DNA of 64,000 bases from Cyclobacteriaceae bacterium (GTDB taxonomy: Bacteria > Bacteroidota > Bacteroidia > Cytophagales > Cyclobacteriaceae), in NCBI GenBank assembly GCA_958296015.1, contig CATQIH010000001.1:124001-188000 (forward strand), given 5' to 3'. Position numbers and translations under genes: made by a program. The notes beneath the pieces are model-generated. The model did not search any database. It saw only the letters and a program-made list of their open reading frames with translations, and was not told the origin of the DNA. Shown here in pieces: positions 8,543 to 18,001 of this stretch. Each line of letters begins with the position of its first letter. Position 1 is the stretch's first letter.

Positions 8543-9091
8543 CCATTGGCATGTTATTGTACGTTTTTGCTATTATATGCTTCGCTCAGAATAAAGCCTT
8601 GTATCGTCCATTATACTACGGTACAGTTTCGGTTTGTGGAGACACAAACCGAGGCGCGAAGGCCGTGGGCTGTGTCCTCACAGCCCACTTTAAGCCAAAT
8701 GTACCGTAGTATAATCGCCCATATAATCAAAAATATAAGCCGGTTGCCGAGCGTTTAAAAAGCTTTTTGTATTAAATATCCATCACAGACTAGGATAAGG
8801 TAAAATTTAACTTAGTTTTAACCAGGTACTACAATATAAGACATTGGATTACAGAAAACCTATGAAACAAGATAAGCTCTATGACTTGAGGCAGATGTTG
8901 TTCTTAGAGGCTCAACGAGAACTCCTCAAAGACTTTGCGTAACTCTTATAAAAGGGTTTTTAAACAAATCTACTGTTTGTTTTGTAACAATTGTTGTTAT
9001 GGCTCCGTTGTTTCATAGATTTTTACAAACTCACCATTTGATTGCAAAACTATTGAGGCGTATAACCGATACCCAACATCCTTTAGAAATA
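8543..9091. other. Non-coding interval with one MITE copy
   Basis: About 550 bases between the putative lipoprotein gene and the 3' end of the HTCS gene. The only structured element I see is the 102-bp inverted-repeat element at 8612-8713. The flanks are AT-rich and without a convincing terminator or gene. A 26-codon ORF at 8862-8942 has no support. Confidence 0.6.
8612..8713 (+). mobile_element. MITE-A copy 1 (102 bp, cloverleaf-forming)
   Basis: Terminal inverted repeats TATACTACGGTACA / TGTACCGTAGTATA (14/14). Between them are two perfect hairpins: CGGTTTGTG-gaga-CACAAACCG and GTGGGCTGTG-tcct-CACAGCCCAC. They are separated by GGCGCGAAGGCC, which can form a third short stem. Flanked by 9-bp direct repeats ATCGTCCAT (left) and ATCGCCCAT (right), 8/9 identical, consistent with a target duplication. 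Sequence is identical to copies 3 and 4 and to the reverse complement of copy 2. It lies in non-coding DNA. Confidence 0.92.
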
Positions 9092-12000
9092 CTACGTCTG
9101 CATACGTTTAAATTGGTTGGAGTATTCTGATGGGGGCATGCCAAACTGCTTCAAGAAATTGCGACCAAAACTTGTTTGGGAGTTGTAGCCTACCATATTT
9201 GTTATTTCGTAGATTTTATAATCCCCTTCTGTCAATAGTTCTGCCGCCTTTTTCAGTCGTGCTAGGTTGATCAGTTCGTTGGGCGTTAAATCAGAAATAG
9301 CTTTGATTTTTCTGTACAAGGTGGTTCGGCTCATGTTCATGATGTCAGCGAGCTGTTCAACATTCAAGTCCGTATCAGTGATGTTCCTGTTGATCGCTTC
9401 ATGCAACTCTTCCAGAAAATGTTCATCAGCTTTGGAATAGGCCATGCTTTTTATATGAGCCAGCGGAGAGCTGGAAAAATATTCTTTGATTTTGTGCCGG
9501 TTGGCCAACAGGTTGGCAATCTGTACCCGCAGGTGTTCAGGAGAGAATGGCTTGTCCATATAGGCATCGGCACCAGATTCAAGCCCTTCAATTTTGGCCT
9601 GTAGGGTGTTTTTTGCTGTAAGCAGAATGACTGGAATGTGGCTGTACTCGAGGTTGGATTTTATTTGTTTGCACAACTCAAAACCATCCATTATTTTCAT
9701 CATCACATCGCTGACGATCAATTGGATACATTCCTTGCTGAGAATCTCCAAAGCTTTTTTTCCATCAGCAGCTCTGAAGACCAGGTACTCCGCCTGTAGT
9801 TCTCCGCAGACAAACTCCAGCATTTCCTTGTGATCTTCCACCACCAGGATGGCGGGCTTCATAGGCCCTTTGGTTTCTTCCTGGTTATGGTCAGCATCAG
9901 GAGTTTCTGTGGGCTGCTCCTCATACAAATTAAACTCATGTTCCTGGTGTATGGGCAGTGTAAGCACAAAGATATTAAATTCCTTTGCCGGGTCTTTCAA
10001 GATCAGCGTTCCTTTATGTAACTCTGCCAGCGAACGCGAGAGGGGTAGCCCTATGCCAGTGCCCGTTGTGTCTTCGGTTTCTTTGAGCCGAAAAAAGGGG
10101 GTGAATATATTTTCTCTGGCTTCGGCAGGAATAAGAAGTCCGTCGTTTTTTATCTCCATGACGAAGAAATTATGCTCGGCCCCGGCAGAAAACAAAGCAA
10201 TGTGGACTTTATTTTCGGCATACTTAACGGCATTGTTCAACAGGTTACTGATGATCTTGGTAAGGGCTTCCGGATCTACGTAGGCTATCACAGGAATCTC
10301 CGGAAGATCCATGCTGAAAATCAGGTTTCTCTCTTCGGCAGCATGTTTGAATCTGGAGTAAATATCTTCGGACAATTGAGATATATTTGCGCTGACAAAG
10401 GTAAGACTGAAACCCTTGGTTTCTGTTTTTCGGAAATCCAGTAGCTGATTGGAAAGGTCCAGCAGACGGTTGGTGTTTTTCTCCATCACAGTAAGGCTTT
10501 CTTTGATCTCCGGTAAGCCTGTCGTTGTATTGATCAACTTTTCCAGGGGGCCTTTGATCAGAGTAAGTGGAGTACGTATCTCATGAGCTACATTGGTAAA
10601 AAACTCAATTTTGGCTTCATAGATTTCCCGTTCTTTCTGGTTTTCAAGCAGCTTTATTTTTCTCTTGTTTTTGCGTTCTGCTTTGTGGTGGTAATGGCGC
10701 ACCCCGGCATAACAGCAAACCATTCCTATTGCTGCATAAATAAGATAAGCCCAGGTACTGGCCCAAAAAGGAGGCAGAATCTCTATCATGAGGCTGGTAA
10801 CTTTGTCATTCCAGATGCCGCTACTATTGGATGCCCTTACCATAAAAGTATATGTTCCAGGTGCCAGCTCGGTAAAATAGACCCTTCGGTTTGTCTTTAG
10901 GTAAATCCAGCCTTCCTGTAGCCCCTGCATTTTGTAGGTATAGGCCGTCATCTCGGGTGCCGTATAACTGAGTGCCGCAAAATCGATACTAAAAGAAGAC
11001 TGATGATGGTTTAAAGTGATTTTCTTGGTATAGGTTAGCGATGAAGTGAGCGGTGAACTTCTTTTGCTGATCGGTAGCTCAAGGTTATACACCTGAAAAC
11101 CAGTAATACAGATGGGTGGAATGTAAGTGTTGGTGATGAATTGCCGGGGGTTAAAACGAATCATCCCATTCACACTTCCAAAATACAGGTTGTCTTGCTG
11201 GTCTTTGTAAGAAGAATTGTAATTAAACTGATCGCTCAGCAGCCCCTGTGCCTTGGTAAAGGTTTTTACTTCTTCAGACACAGGGTCGAAGCGCACCAGC
11301 CCTTTGGAAGTACTGATCCAGAGCTTCTTATCTGCATCTTCCAGCACCTGGTAAATAACATTGCTGGGAAACCCATTGCCAGTGGTATACCTTGTAAATT
11401 GTTTGCGCTGCGGTACAAATTTGCACAAGCCACCTTCGGTAGAAAACCATAAATTTTCTCTGCTGTCTTCGTAAATATCTGTTACGGCATTACTGATCAG
11501 ACTGTTTTGGATGTCATCTTTATGTTTTAGATAACCCTTTTTTCCGGTATTCGGGTCATAATAGTAAATCCCGTCTCTGTAGGTGCCCGCCCATATGGTG
11601 CCTGTATGATCCTCCAGCAAAATGGTATAATGAAAAACTTCGGGAAATTCTGAGAGCAAAGTAAAATTATCGCTTTTGCGGTTATAGCGGTGCAATCCTA
11701 AAGCCGTACCAATCAGGATATCTCCCGAATGGGTTTGAAGCATCGTATAAATAAAATTGCTTTTCAACGAGCCTGGAGCCGCCCCCGCTGTGTAGTGGCG
11801 GATGATTTTACCACTGCGTATATCCATTACATCCAAACCGTGTTCAAAAGTGCCAATCCATAGCTCCTGGCCGACAGCCAGCAGTCCGTGAATATTGTGG
11901 TGGGCCAGGCTGTTTTTTTCTTTGGAAGGCTGAAAGCTCGTAAAATGCCCTGTCGCAGGATTCATCTTATTCAAACCTGCATCCTCTGTTCCTATCCATA

Positions 12001-13093
12001 CGTTGCCAAACTGGTCCTGACATATTTCGCGGACAGCATTTCCGCTGATGGCATTTTCACCTGCCTTGGGAAAAAACTTCTCGAACGGTGTATACTGTTT
12101 AGGGCTATAGTTGGCACCACCAAAATACGTGCCTGCCCAAATGCCCCCTTCCCTGTCCTTGTACAAAGAGTATACAGCATTGTCTGAGATGGAATATGGG
12201 TCGTTATAGTTCTTCTCCAGATTGGTAACCTTGCCTGTTTTCAGGTTGTAAATAAAAATCCCGGATTCAGTGGCAAGCCAGTATTCGTTGGCATCGCTTT
12301 GTATAAAATCTCTGACGTATAGCTCCGACTTTTTGCAGTCAACGGGAAGCACATCCTGGTAGGTAGCTGTTGGAATATCAAAAACTTTCATCCCCTGGCT
12401 TTGTGTGCCTGCTAAGATGGACTGGTTGCCCGTGCTGTAAATCTTCTCAATCCATCGGGAAGAGGTGGGTGCAGACTGGCCGAAAATATCAAACTTTTTG
12501 AAAGAGTCGTTGGCAGCATCATATCGGTTGATCGTTCCTGCATTGGTAGAGACCCAAATGGTTCCGTCGGGAGTAACACAGATAGAGGTTGCATCAAAAT
12601 ATTTGTTGGAATCGTAAGCTTGCAGCAATTGCTTGCTTTCACGATACCTGTAAAGCGTATAACCAGCAATAAACCATAGATTGCCCGCCTGATCTTTACA
12701 AATGGCCCTGACTTTATTATTTAGTGTCTGCTGAAGCAGGATGAATTTTTCATCCTTTGCCTTGTACTTGTACAACCCATTGTCGGTTCCTACCCATAGC
12801 TGCCCTTCCTGCTCATACAATGTCTGAATAAAATTGCTGCCAATGCTTCCAGTATCTTCCGCATCATAGCGAAATACCTTAAAAGAGTAGCCATCAAATC
12901 TGTTAAGTCCGTCCTTTGTGCCCAACCACAGGAAACCCTGCTGATCTTGCAAAACGCTCATCACAGAGTTGTGAGAAAGCCCGTTCTCTACCTGGTAATG
13001 TCTGAAGTAATAAGGTTGTCCACAGAGGGTATTACTTACATATAATAAAAGCGGAAAAATGAAAAAGACAGCTTTTTTCATATCATTGGTCAT
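9092..13093 (-). CDS. Hybrid two-component system sensor/regulator (HTCS) of the glycan locus
   Basis: One polypeptide combining sensor kinase and response regulator. Numbering follows the 1350-residue ORF. After a signal peptide ('MKKAVFFIFPLLLYVS') come about 14 two-component propeller blades ('GLSHNSVMSVLQDQQGFLWLGT' and repeats, about 45-700), a Y_Y_Y domain ('LAPGTYTFMVRASNSSG'), a membrane helix near 795-812, and a HisKA domain with phospho-acceptor in 'FFTNVAHEIRTPL'. Then follow an HATPase_c domain ('GTGIGLPLSRSLAELH'), a receiver with Asp in 'LIVSDVMMKIMDG', and a C-terminal AraC-type HTH ('MSRTTLYRKIKAIS'). HTCS proteins bind oligosaccharides in the periplasm and activate neighbouring sus-like genes. 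It is divergent from SusC at 13313, its probable target. The start at 13093 (MTND) or 13081 (MKKA) is preferred over the track start because it exposes the signal peptide. Confidence 0.93.
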   Translation of the reverse strand: MTNDMKKAVFFIFPLLLYVSNTLCGQPYYFRHYQVENGLSHNSVMSVLQDQQGFLWLGTKDGLNRFDGYSFKVFRYDAEDTGSIGSNFIQTLYEQEGQLWVGTDNGLYKYKAKDEKFILLQQTLNNKVRAICKDQAGNLWFIAGYTLYRYRESKQLLQAYDSNKYFDATSICVTPDGTIWVSTNAGTINRYDAANDSFKKFDIFGQSAPTSSRWIEKIYSTGNQSILAGTQSQGMKVFDIPTATYQDVLPVDCKKSELYVRDFIQSDANEYWLATESGIFIYNLKTGKVTNLEKNYNDPYSISDNAVYSLYKDREGGIWAGTYFGGANYSPKQYTPFEKFFPKAGENAISGNAVREICQDQFGNVWIGTEDAGLNKMNPATGHFTSFQPSKEKNSLAHHNIHGLLAVGQELWIGTFEHGLDVMDIRSGKIIRHYTAGAAPGSLKSNFIYTMLQTHSGDILIGTALGLHRYNRKSDNFTLLSEFPEVFHYTILLEDHTGTIWAGTYRDGIYYYDPNTGKKGYLKHKDDIQNSLISNAVTDIYEDSRENLWFSTEGGLCKFVPQRKQFTRYTTGNGFPSNVIYQVLEDADKKLWISTSKGLVRFDPVSEEVKTFTKAQGLLSDQFNYNSSYKDQQDNLYFGSVNGMIRFNPRQFITNTYIPPICITGFQVYNLELPISKRSSPLTSSLTYTKKITLNHHQSSFSIDFAALSYTAPEMTAYTYKMQGLQEGWIYLKTNRRVYFTELAPGTYTFMVRASNSSGIWNDKVTSLMIEILPPFWASTWAYLIYAAIGMVCCYAGVRHYHHKAERKNKRKIKLLENQKEREIYEAKIEFFTNVAHEIRTPLTLIKGPLEKLINTTTGLPEIKESLTVMEKNTNRLLDLSNQLLDFRKTETKGFSLTFVSANISQLSEDIYSRFKHAAEERNLIFSMDLPEIPVIAYVDPEALTKIISNLLNNAVKYAENKVHIALFSAGAEHNFFVMEIKNDGLLIPAEARENIFTPFFRLKETEDTTGTGIGLPLSRSLAELHKGTLILKDPAKEFNIFVLTLPIHQEHEFNLYEEQPTETPDADHNQEETKGPMKPAILVVEDHKEMLEFVCGELQAEYLVFRAADGKKALEILSKECIQLIVSDVMMKIMDGFELCKQIKSNLEYSHIPVILLTAKNTLQAKIEGLESGADAYMDKPFSPEHLRVQIANLLANRHKIKEYFSSSPLAHIKSMAYSKADEHFLEELHEAINRNITDTDLNVEQLADIMNMSRTTLYRKIKAISDLTPNELINLARLKKAAELLTEGDYKIYEITNMVGYNSQTSFGRNFLKQFGMPPSEYSNQFKRMQT

Positions 13094-13312
13094 ACGGTTA
13101 AAGGTAAAGTAATCACTTCTACAAAACGTTCCAGATATGTGCATTTTGTCTCAAATATCCTCTGAAACAGAAAAAAAATAGCATTGGAACGAATTGTAGA
13201 AACTATGGTATGAATTGACATCTACTAAACACAATAAATAATTAGGTTTAGAAAGTTGATGAAAAAATCAAAAACATACAAAGAACCTATTACCACAAAA
13301 CCATGACGAAAA

Positions 13313-16300
13313 ATGAAAAAAAGCGGACAAGTAACGAGTTTTAAATACGCAAGTCTCATCTTATACGGATTGATCATGCAATGGTCGGCTATCAGCCTGG
13401 CGTGGGCAGAAGATGGTAAGAACGATAAAATCGTAGCTGCAACTACAACAACCCTAGATAAAGAGCAAAAGGCACGGGAAGAGATCACTGTACAAGGCAC
13501 GGTAACTTCTTATGATGAAAAAACACCCATACCGGGAGTTTCCGTATTGCTGAAAGGCACCACGCAGGGTACCATTACCGGCATAGATGGTCAATACAGT
13601 ATCACTGCTTCGGAGAATGACACGCTGGTATTCACCTTTGTAGGTTATGAGCGGAAGGAGATGCCTGTGAATGCGCGTACCTCGATTGATGTGGAATTGA
13701 TGACGGATATTGCGCAGCTAAAAGAAGTAGTAGTGCTAGGGTATTACTCCAAAAACAGGGAAGACCTAACGGGTGCTGTAGCAACGGTAGACAATAAAGA
13801 GCTTGAGAAACAAGTGAACACATCTTTGAGTGACAAGCTTCAGGGGCGGATGGCAGGGGTTACGGTAAAATCAGGGGGAGGACAACCCGGACAGGCATCC
13901 AATATTCAGATCAGGGGTGTCAATAACTTCAATGGTACAGGACCTTTGTGGGTCATTGACGGATTGCAAACCACCGATACACGCGATTTCAATCCGAATG
14001 ACGTAGCGTCAATCCAAGTCATTAAAGATGCCTCCGCCGCAGCACTCTATGGTACCAGAGGTGCCAACGGTGTGGTCATCGTCACCACCAAGAGCGGCAG
14101 CGAAGGGCCTATGAAAGTAGACTTTAACGCTAAGTACGGAGTTCAGCATTTTGCCAATACTTATAACCTGATGAACAGAAGCACCTGGGCTAATACCATC
14201 GATATGGCTTATGAAAAAGCCGGGGAAGCTACTTTGCCAGGTACCAATCCTGATTTCAATCCCGGGGTTGATACAGACTGGCAGGATGCCTTCATACAGC
14301 AGGGCGTTATTCAGGAATATGACCTGGCCCTGTCCGGAGGAAATAAGAACGCACAGTACCGGGTATCGGGCAATTACTTCAACAACAAGGGAGCCATCAT
14401 CGACACGGATTTTGACCGGTATACAACAAGAATCAACGGTGGGTTTGAGAGAGGCAGGTTTAAGTTTGACGAATCGGCCCTGTTATCGTACTCAAAAAGC
14501 TCAGACCTGGTAGGAAACCCTTTTTCGGATGCTATCAGGATGCTGCCCGTCATTCCGGTATATGATCCGGCTACGCCTACAGGCTTTGGTATAGGAAACG
14601 CCGAAGCACCCACCCTGGGGTCTAATCCTGTTGCCCAGCAGCTGATGAACAACAATACGGTAGAGTCTTTCAGGGCGCAGGGAACGGTTGGTGGGGAATT
14701 TACGATCTTTGATTTTCTGAAATACAAACTCAACCTTGGGCTGGAGTTTAATAACAGTAACTTCAAAAACTTTAGAAAAGAAGGGCAGATTTTTTATAGC
14801 CAGCCTGAACCCTTCTCCAACCTGGGAGAACACAGCGACAGATTTTTGTCTACACTGGTAGAACATACGCTGAATTTCAACAAATCTTACGAGCAGCACA
14901 ACATCAGTGCGCTTGTGGGAATTTCCAGGTTCAAAACCAATTTCACCACCGTTGGGGCTACCGTCAGAGACCTGCCCAGAAACAGCGAGGGCGTCTACTT
15001 CGACCAGATAGGCCAGGGAGGAACTGCCGTGGGATACAGCGGCGAGGAGATTGAAACCGGGCTTTTGGGTTATATCGGCCATTTGGATTACGATTATGCC
15101 GGAAAATATCTTTTCTCGTTTAATATCAGAAGAGATGGCTCTACCAAATTTGGGCCTGCCTACAAATATGCCGTGTTCCCTTCAGCATCTCTGGGATGGC
15201 GCATCAGTGATGAATCTTTTTTCAGAGAAAATATCCCCGTGGTGAATGACTTAAAAATCAGAGCCAGCTACGGTTCGCTGGGTAATGATGCGATTGGAGA
15301 TTATCAGTATCAAGCCTACATCAACACCCTTTCGCGTTATATTTTAGGCAGTAGCCAGCATGTAGCCCCCGGTTCTACACAAAGAATACTGGCTAATCCT
15401 AATGTTCGCTGGAACGCTGTGATCAAGACGGATATTGGAGCAGATATCGGATTACTGGACAATGCCATTACCGCTACCTTCGACTACTACATCTCCAGGT
15501 CTGAAAACATGCTCATCAATGTGCCCATTCCCGGTACGTTGGGCAACGCCGGTGACCCTCCGCCTGTCAATGCGGCTTCTATGGTAAACAAGGGTATCGA
15601 ACTGGCACTCACTTACAGTAAAAAAACCGGGGATTTTACCTTTGATATTAGTGGAAACCTGACCACTATTAACAACAAGGTGCTGAACTTAGGTACGCCC
15701 GGTAATGCCTTGCTAGGTGCTGGCAACGCCAGAACGGAGGCAGATCATGCGCTGGGAGAATTTTATGTGCGGCTTACCGATGGCATTTTTCAGAACCAGG
15801 AGCAAGTAGACGGTTCTGCCCAACCGGATGCCAAGCCAGGAGACCAGCGGTTTGTAGATGTAAACGGCAGAGACGAAAATGGCGAACTCACCGGTGAGCC
15901 AGACGGGCAGATCAACGACGACGACCGGGTTTTTGCAGCAAGTCCCTGGGCAAAGTGGCAGGCAGGCTTAAACTTCAATGCCGTCTACAGAAACTTTGAC
16001 TTCACCATGTTCTGGAATAGCAGATACGGACAAAAGATATACAATGCCGCTGCGCTGCTGATGAGTAATACAGGAGATGTAGGAAACTACCAGGCGGGGC
16101 TGAACCCGTGGACGGAAGAAAACCGCTCCAACACCACCCCGCAGGCAGAGCATGGCGGTGGAGGTCTGATCAGAGGCGACACCGACCGGTTTATTGAAGA
16201 CGGTTCTTTTCTGAGATTGAATAACCTACAGCTTGGGTATACTTTACCTACGAGTTTGCTGGATAAGGCAGGATTAAGAAATGTGCGGGTTTATCTGACA

Positions 16301-16441
16301 GGGCAGAACCTGCTGACCATCACAAAATATACCGGCCTGGACCCAGATATTGGAGGAAGTGGAATATTAGCACCTGGGTATGATAATAATGCTTTTCCTA
16401 ATGTGAGATCTTATATAGCAGGAATTCAGATAGGATTTTAA
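13313..16441 (+). CDS. SusC/RagA-family TonB-linked outer membrane transporter (glycan locus)
   Basis: A 1042-residue TonB-dependent porin. After a signal peptide ('SLILYGLIMQWSAISLAWA') comes a carboxypeptidase-D regulatory-like domain ('VQGTVTSYDEKTPIPGVSVLLKGT', about 60-135). Next is the SusC-type TonB box/plug ('LKEVVVLGYYSKNREDLTGAV'; 'LQGRMAGVTVKSGGGQPG'; 'RGVNNFNGTGPLWVIDG'; 'IKDASAAALYGTRGANGVV'), then a 22-strand barrel ending 'RSYIAGIQIGF'. It would import oligosaccharides captured by the SusD partner encoded 14 bases downstream. There is no STN signalling domain, in keeping with regulation by the divergent HTCS rather than by a sigma/anti-sigma pair. Confidence 0.95.
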   Translation: MKKSGQVTSFKYASLILYGLIMQWSAISLAWAEDGKNDKIVAATTTTLDKEQKAREEITVQGTVTSYDEKTPIPGVSVLLKGTTQGTITGIDGQYSITASENDTLVFTFVGYERKEMPVNARTSIDVELMTDIAQLKEVVVLGYYSKNREDLTGAVATVDNKELEKQVNTSLSDKLQGRMAGVTVKSGGGQPGQASNIQIRGVNNFNGTGPLWVIDGLQTTDTRDFNPNDVASIQVIKDASAAALYGTRGANGVVIVTTKSGSEGPMKVDFNAKYGVQHFANTYNLMNRSTWANTIDMAYEKAGEATLPGTNPDFNPGVDTDWQDAFIQQGVIQEYDLALSGGNKNAQYRVSGNYFNNKGAIIDTDFDRYTTRINGGFERGRFKFDESALLSYSKSSDLVGNPFSDAIRMLPVIPVYDPATPTGFGIGNAEAPTLGSNPVAQQLMNNNTVESFRAQGTVGGEFTIFDFLKYKLNLGLEFNNSNFKNFRKEGQIFYSQPEPFSNLGEHSDRFLSTLVEHTLNFNKSYEQHNISALVGISRFKTNFTTVGATVRDLPRNSEGVYFDQIGQGGTAVGYSGEEIETGLLGYIGHLDYDYAGKYLFSFNIRRDGSTKFGPAYKYAVFPSASLGWRISDESFFRENIPVVNDLKIRASYGSLGNDAIGDYQYQAYINTLSRYILGSSQHVAPGSTQRILANPNVRWNAVIKTDIGADIGLLDNAITATFDYYISRSENMLINVPIPGTLGNAGDPPPVNAASMVNKGIELALTYSKKTGDFTFDISGNLTTINNKVLNLGTPGNALLGAGNARTEADHALGEFYVRLTDGIFQNQEQVDGSAQPDAKPGDQRFVDVNGRDENGELTGEPDGQINDDDRVFAASPWAKWQAGLNFNAVYRNFDFTMFWNSRYGQKIYNAAALLMSNTGDVGNYQAGLNPWTEENRSNTTPQAEHGGGGLIRGDTDRFIEDGSFLRLNNLQLGYTLPTSLLDKAGLRNVRVYLTGQNLLTITKYTGLDPDIGGSGILAPGYDNNAFPNVRSYIAGIQIGF

Positions 16442-16455
16442 AAACTGAAAAAAAT

Positions 16456-17991
16456 ATGAACAAAAAATATATTTATATCAGCATCTTTTTGCTGACTTTG
16501 TTTGGACAACAAGGATGCAGCGACGACTTTCTGAATGCCTCGAACCCCAACAGGTTAACGACTTCTACTTTCTGGAAAACAGCAGATGATGCTTATCAGG
16601 GTACCATAGCTGCCTATGCCGGGCTTCAGGAAGAAGGAACCTGGAAAAGATGGATGGACATCGCCTTTGGCTCAAGAGCAGACCTGATCCTGAGCTATAG
16701 CCCCTGGGTGGAATTTTCTCAGTATTCTAAATTTCATCTGCCGGATTACAACTGGGTGTTACAGGGAGAAATCTGGGATGATCACTACAGAGGAATCTTC
16801 AGAACCAACCAGGTGCTGGCCAATGTTCCGAATATAGAGATGGATGAGGCTGAAAAAAATCAGCTGCTGAGCGAAGCCAGGTTTCTGAGAGCATTTTATT
16901 ACTTCGACCTGGTCAATCTGTGGGGAAATGTGCCTGTCGTGTTACAACCTTCCGACCCTAATGATTTGCCCGACTACAATACAGAAGCACAAGTGTGGGA
17001 ACAGATCATCAGTGATCTCACCGAAGCCATTCCCTACCTGCCCGACAGTTACGATGAAGATCAGGTGGGAAGAGTTACAAAAGGTGCAGCGAATGCGCTA
17101 TTAGGGAAAACCTACATGCAACTGCGCAGATGGCCAGAAGCCGAAGCTCAATTCGGAAAAGTTATCAACTCACCGGCAGGCTATGGACTGGTAGCCGACT
17201 TCAGGGACAACTTTAAGCATACCACAGAAAACAACATAGAATCTGTTTGGGAAATTCAGTTTTCAGACGAGTTCAAAGGGCCTTTCTGGGACAGAGATGT
17301 GCCTACCACGTCAGAGGGAAGCCGCAGGGCGATCTATTTTGCCCCCAGGTTTGCCAGCGGAAATGCCGATGCACAGCCTACTGCATGGTTCTTACAACAG
17401 TTTTTACTGGAAAAAGACAAGGATGGAAATATTGACCCCCGCACGGATGCAACCTTTCTATGGTTCAGGCCGGATTCTTTAGGCTCACAGGTTACTTACG
17501 GGGGGCAGTTGTTTGAGGAAGCCGTATTAGATTCTACCGCATTTGTAAGGAAATACCTCAACGATTACTGGAAGGACGTGGAAGATGAGCATTCTCCTAT
17601 CAACCTGAGGATCATCCGTTTTGCTGATGTGCTGCTCATGCACGCAGAAGCCCTTATGATGCAGGGAAAAACAGAAGAAGCTATTCCCTTGATCAACAGG
17701 GTGAGAGCGCGCGCCAACTTATTGCCCCTGAGTACCCCTGCTGGCGGATGGACACCGGAGCTGCTGCTTGGGCAGCTAAAGCATGAGAGGGTGCTGGAAC
17801 TAGGCGGAGAAAGTGTGAGATGGACCGATCTGAAAAGGTGGAATATGCTGACGACTGCCGAAGGGGTGGCCGAGCTAAAGACCCATGATCCTGAGTTTGC
17901 AGACTTTGAACTGGGTAAAAACGACCTGCTGCCCATACCCACAAGAGAAATAGACCTGGACCCTAAGTTGAAACAGAATCCTAACTATTAG
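16456..17991 (+). CDS. SusD/RagB-family surface glycan-binding lipoprotein (glycan locus)
   Basis: A 511-residue lipoprotein with lipobox 'FGQQGC' (Cys 21). It has the SusD tetratricopeptide-like fold: 'LNASNPNRLTTSTFWKTADDA', 'EARFLRAFYYFDLVNLWGNVPVV', 'RVTKGAANALLGKTYMQLRRW', and the C-terminal RagB/SusD domain with 'NLRIIRFADVLLMHAEALM', 'INRVRARANL', 'LKHERVLELGGESVRWTDLKRW' and 'LLPIPTREIDLDPKLKQNPNY'. These are the standard family landmarks and the length is typical. It forms the lid of the SusC transporter encoded immediately upstream and binds the target glycan at the cell surface. The downstream GH39-like gene begins only 10 bases later, so all are one operon. Confidence 0.95.
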   Translation: MNKKYIYISIFLLTLFGQQGCSDDFLNASNPNRLTTSTFWKTADDAYQGTIAAYAGLQEEGTWKRWMDIAFGSRADLILSYSPWVEFSQYSKFHLPDYNWVLQGEIWDDHYRGIFRTNQVLANVPNIEMDEAEKNQLLSEARFLRAFYYFDLVNLWGNVPVVLQPSDPNDLPDYNTEAQVWEQIISDLTEAIPYLPDSYDEDQVGRVTKGAANALLGKTYMQLRRWPEAEAQFGKVINSPAGYGLVADFRDNFKHTTENNIESVWEIQFSDEFKGPFWDRDVPTTSEGSRRAIYFAPRFASGNADAQPTAWFLQQFLLEKDKDGNIDPRTDATFLWFRPDSLGSQVTYGGQLFEEAVLDSTAFVRKYLNDYWKDVEDEHSPINLRIIRFADVLLMHAEALMMQGKTEEAIPLINRVRARANLLPLSTPAGGWTPELLLGQLKHERVLELGGESVRWTDLKRWNMLTTAEGVAELKTHDPEFADFELGKNDLLPIPTREIDLDPKLKQNPNY

Positions 17992-18001
17992 TGAAGAGCG
18001 T

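Noticed and set aside
8546-8758. 70-residue ORF through MITE-A copy 1
   Set aside because: It consists mostly of the element's open frame; no gene context.
8862-8942. 26-codon ORF (MKQDKLYDLRQML...)
   Set aside because: Too short, no ribosome-binding context, no recognisable family or neighbour; probably chance or a fragment.
13215-13243. TTGACA-17-ATAATT resembling a proteobacterial promoter before SusC
   Set aside because: Bacteroidota promoters do not follow this consensus; the region is AT-rich so a chance match is likely.
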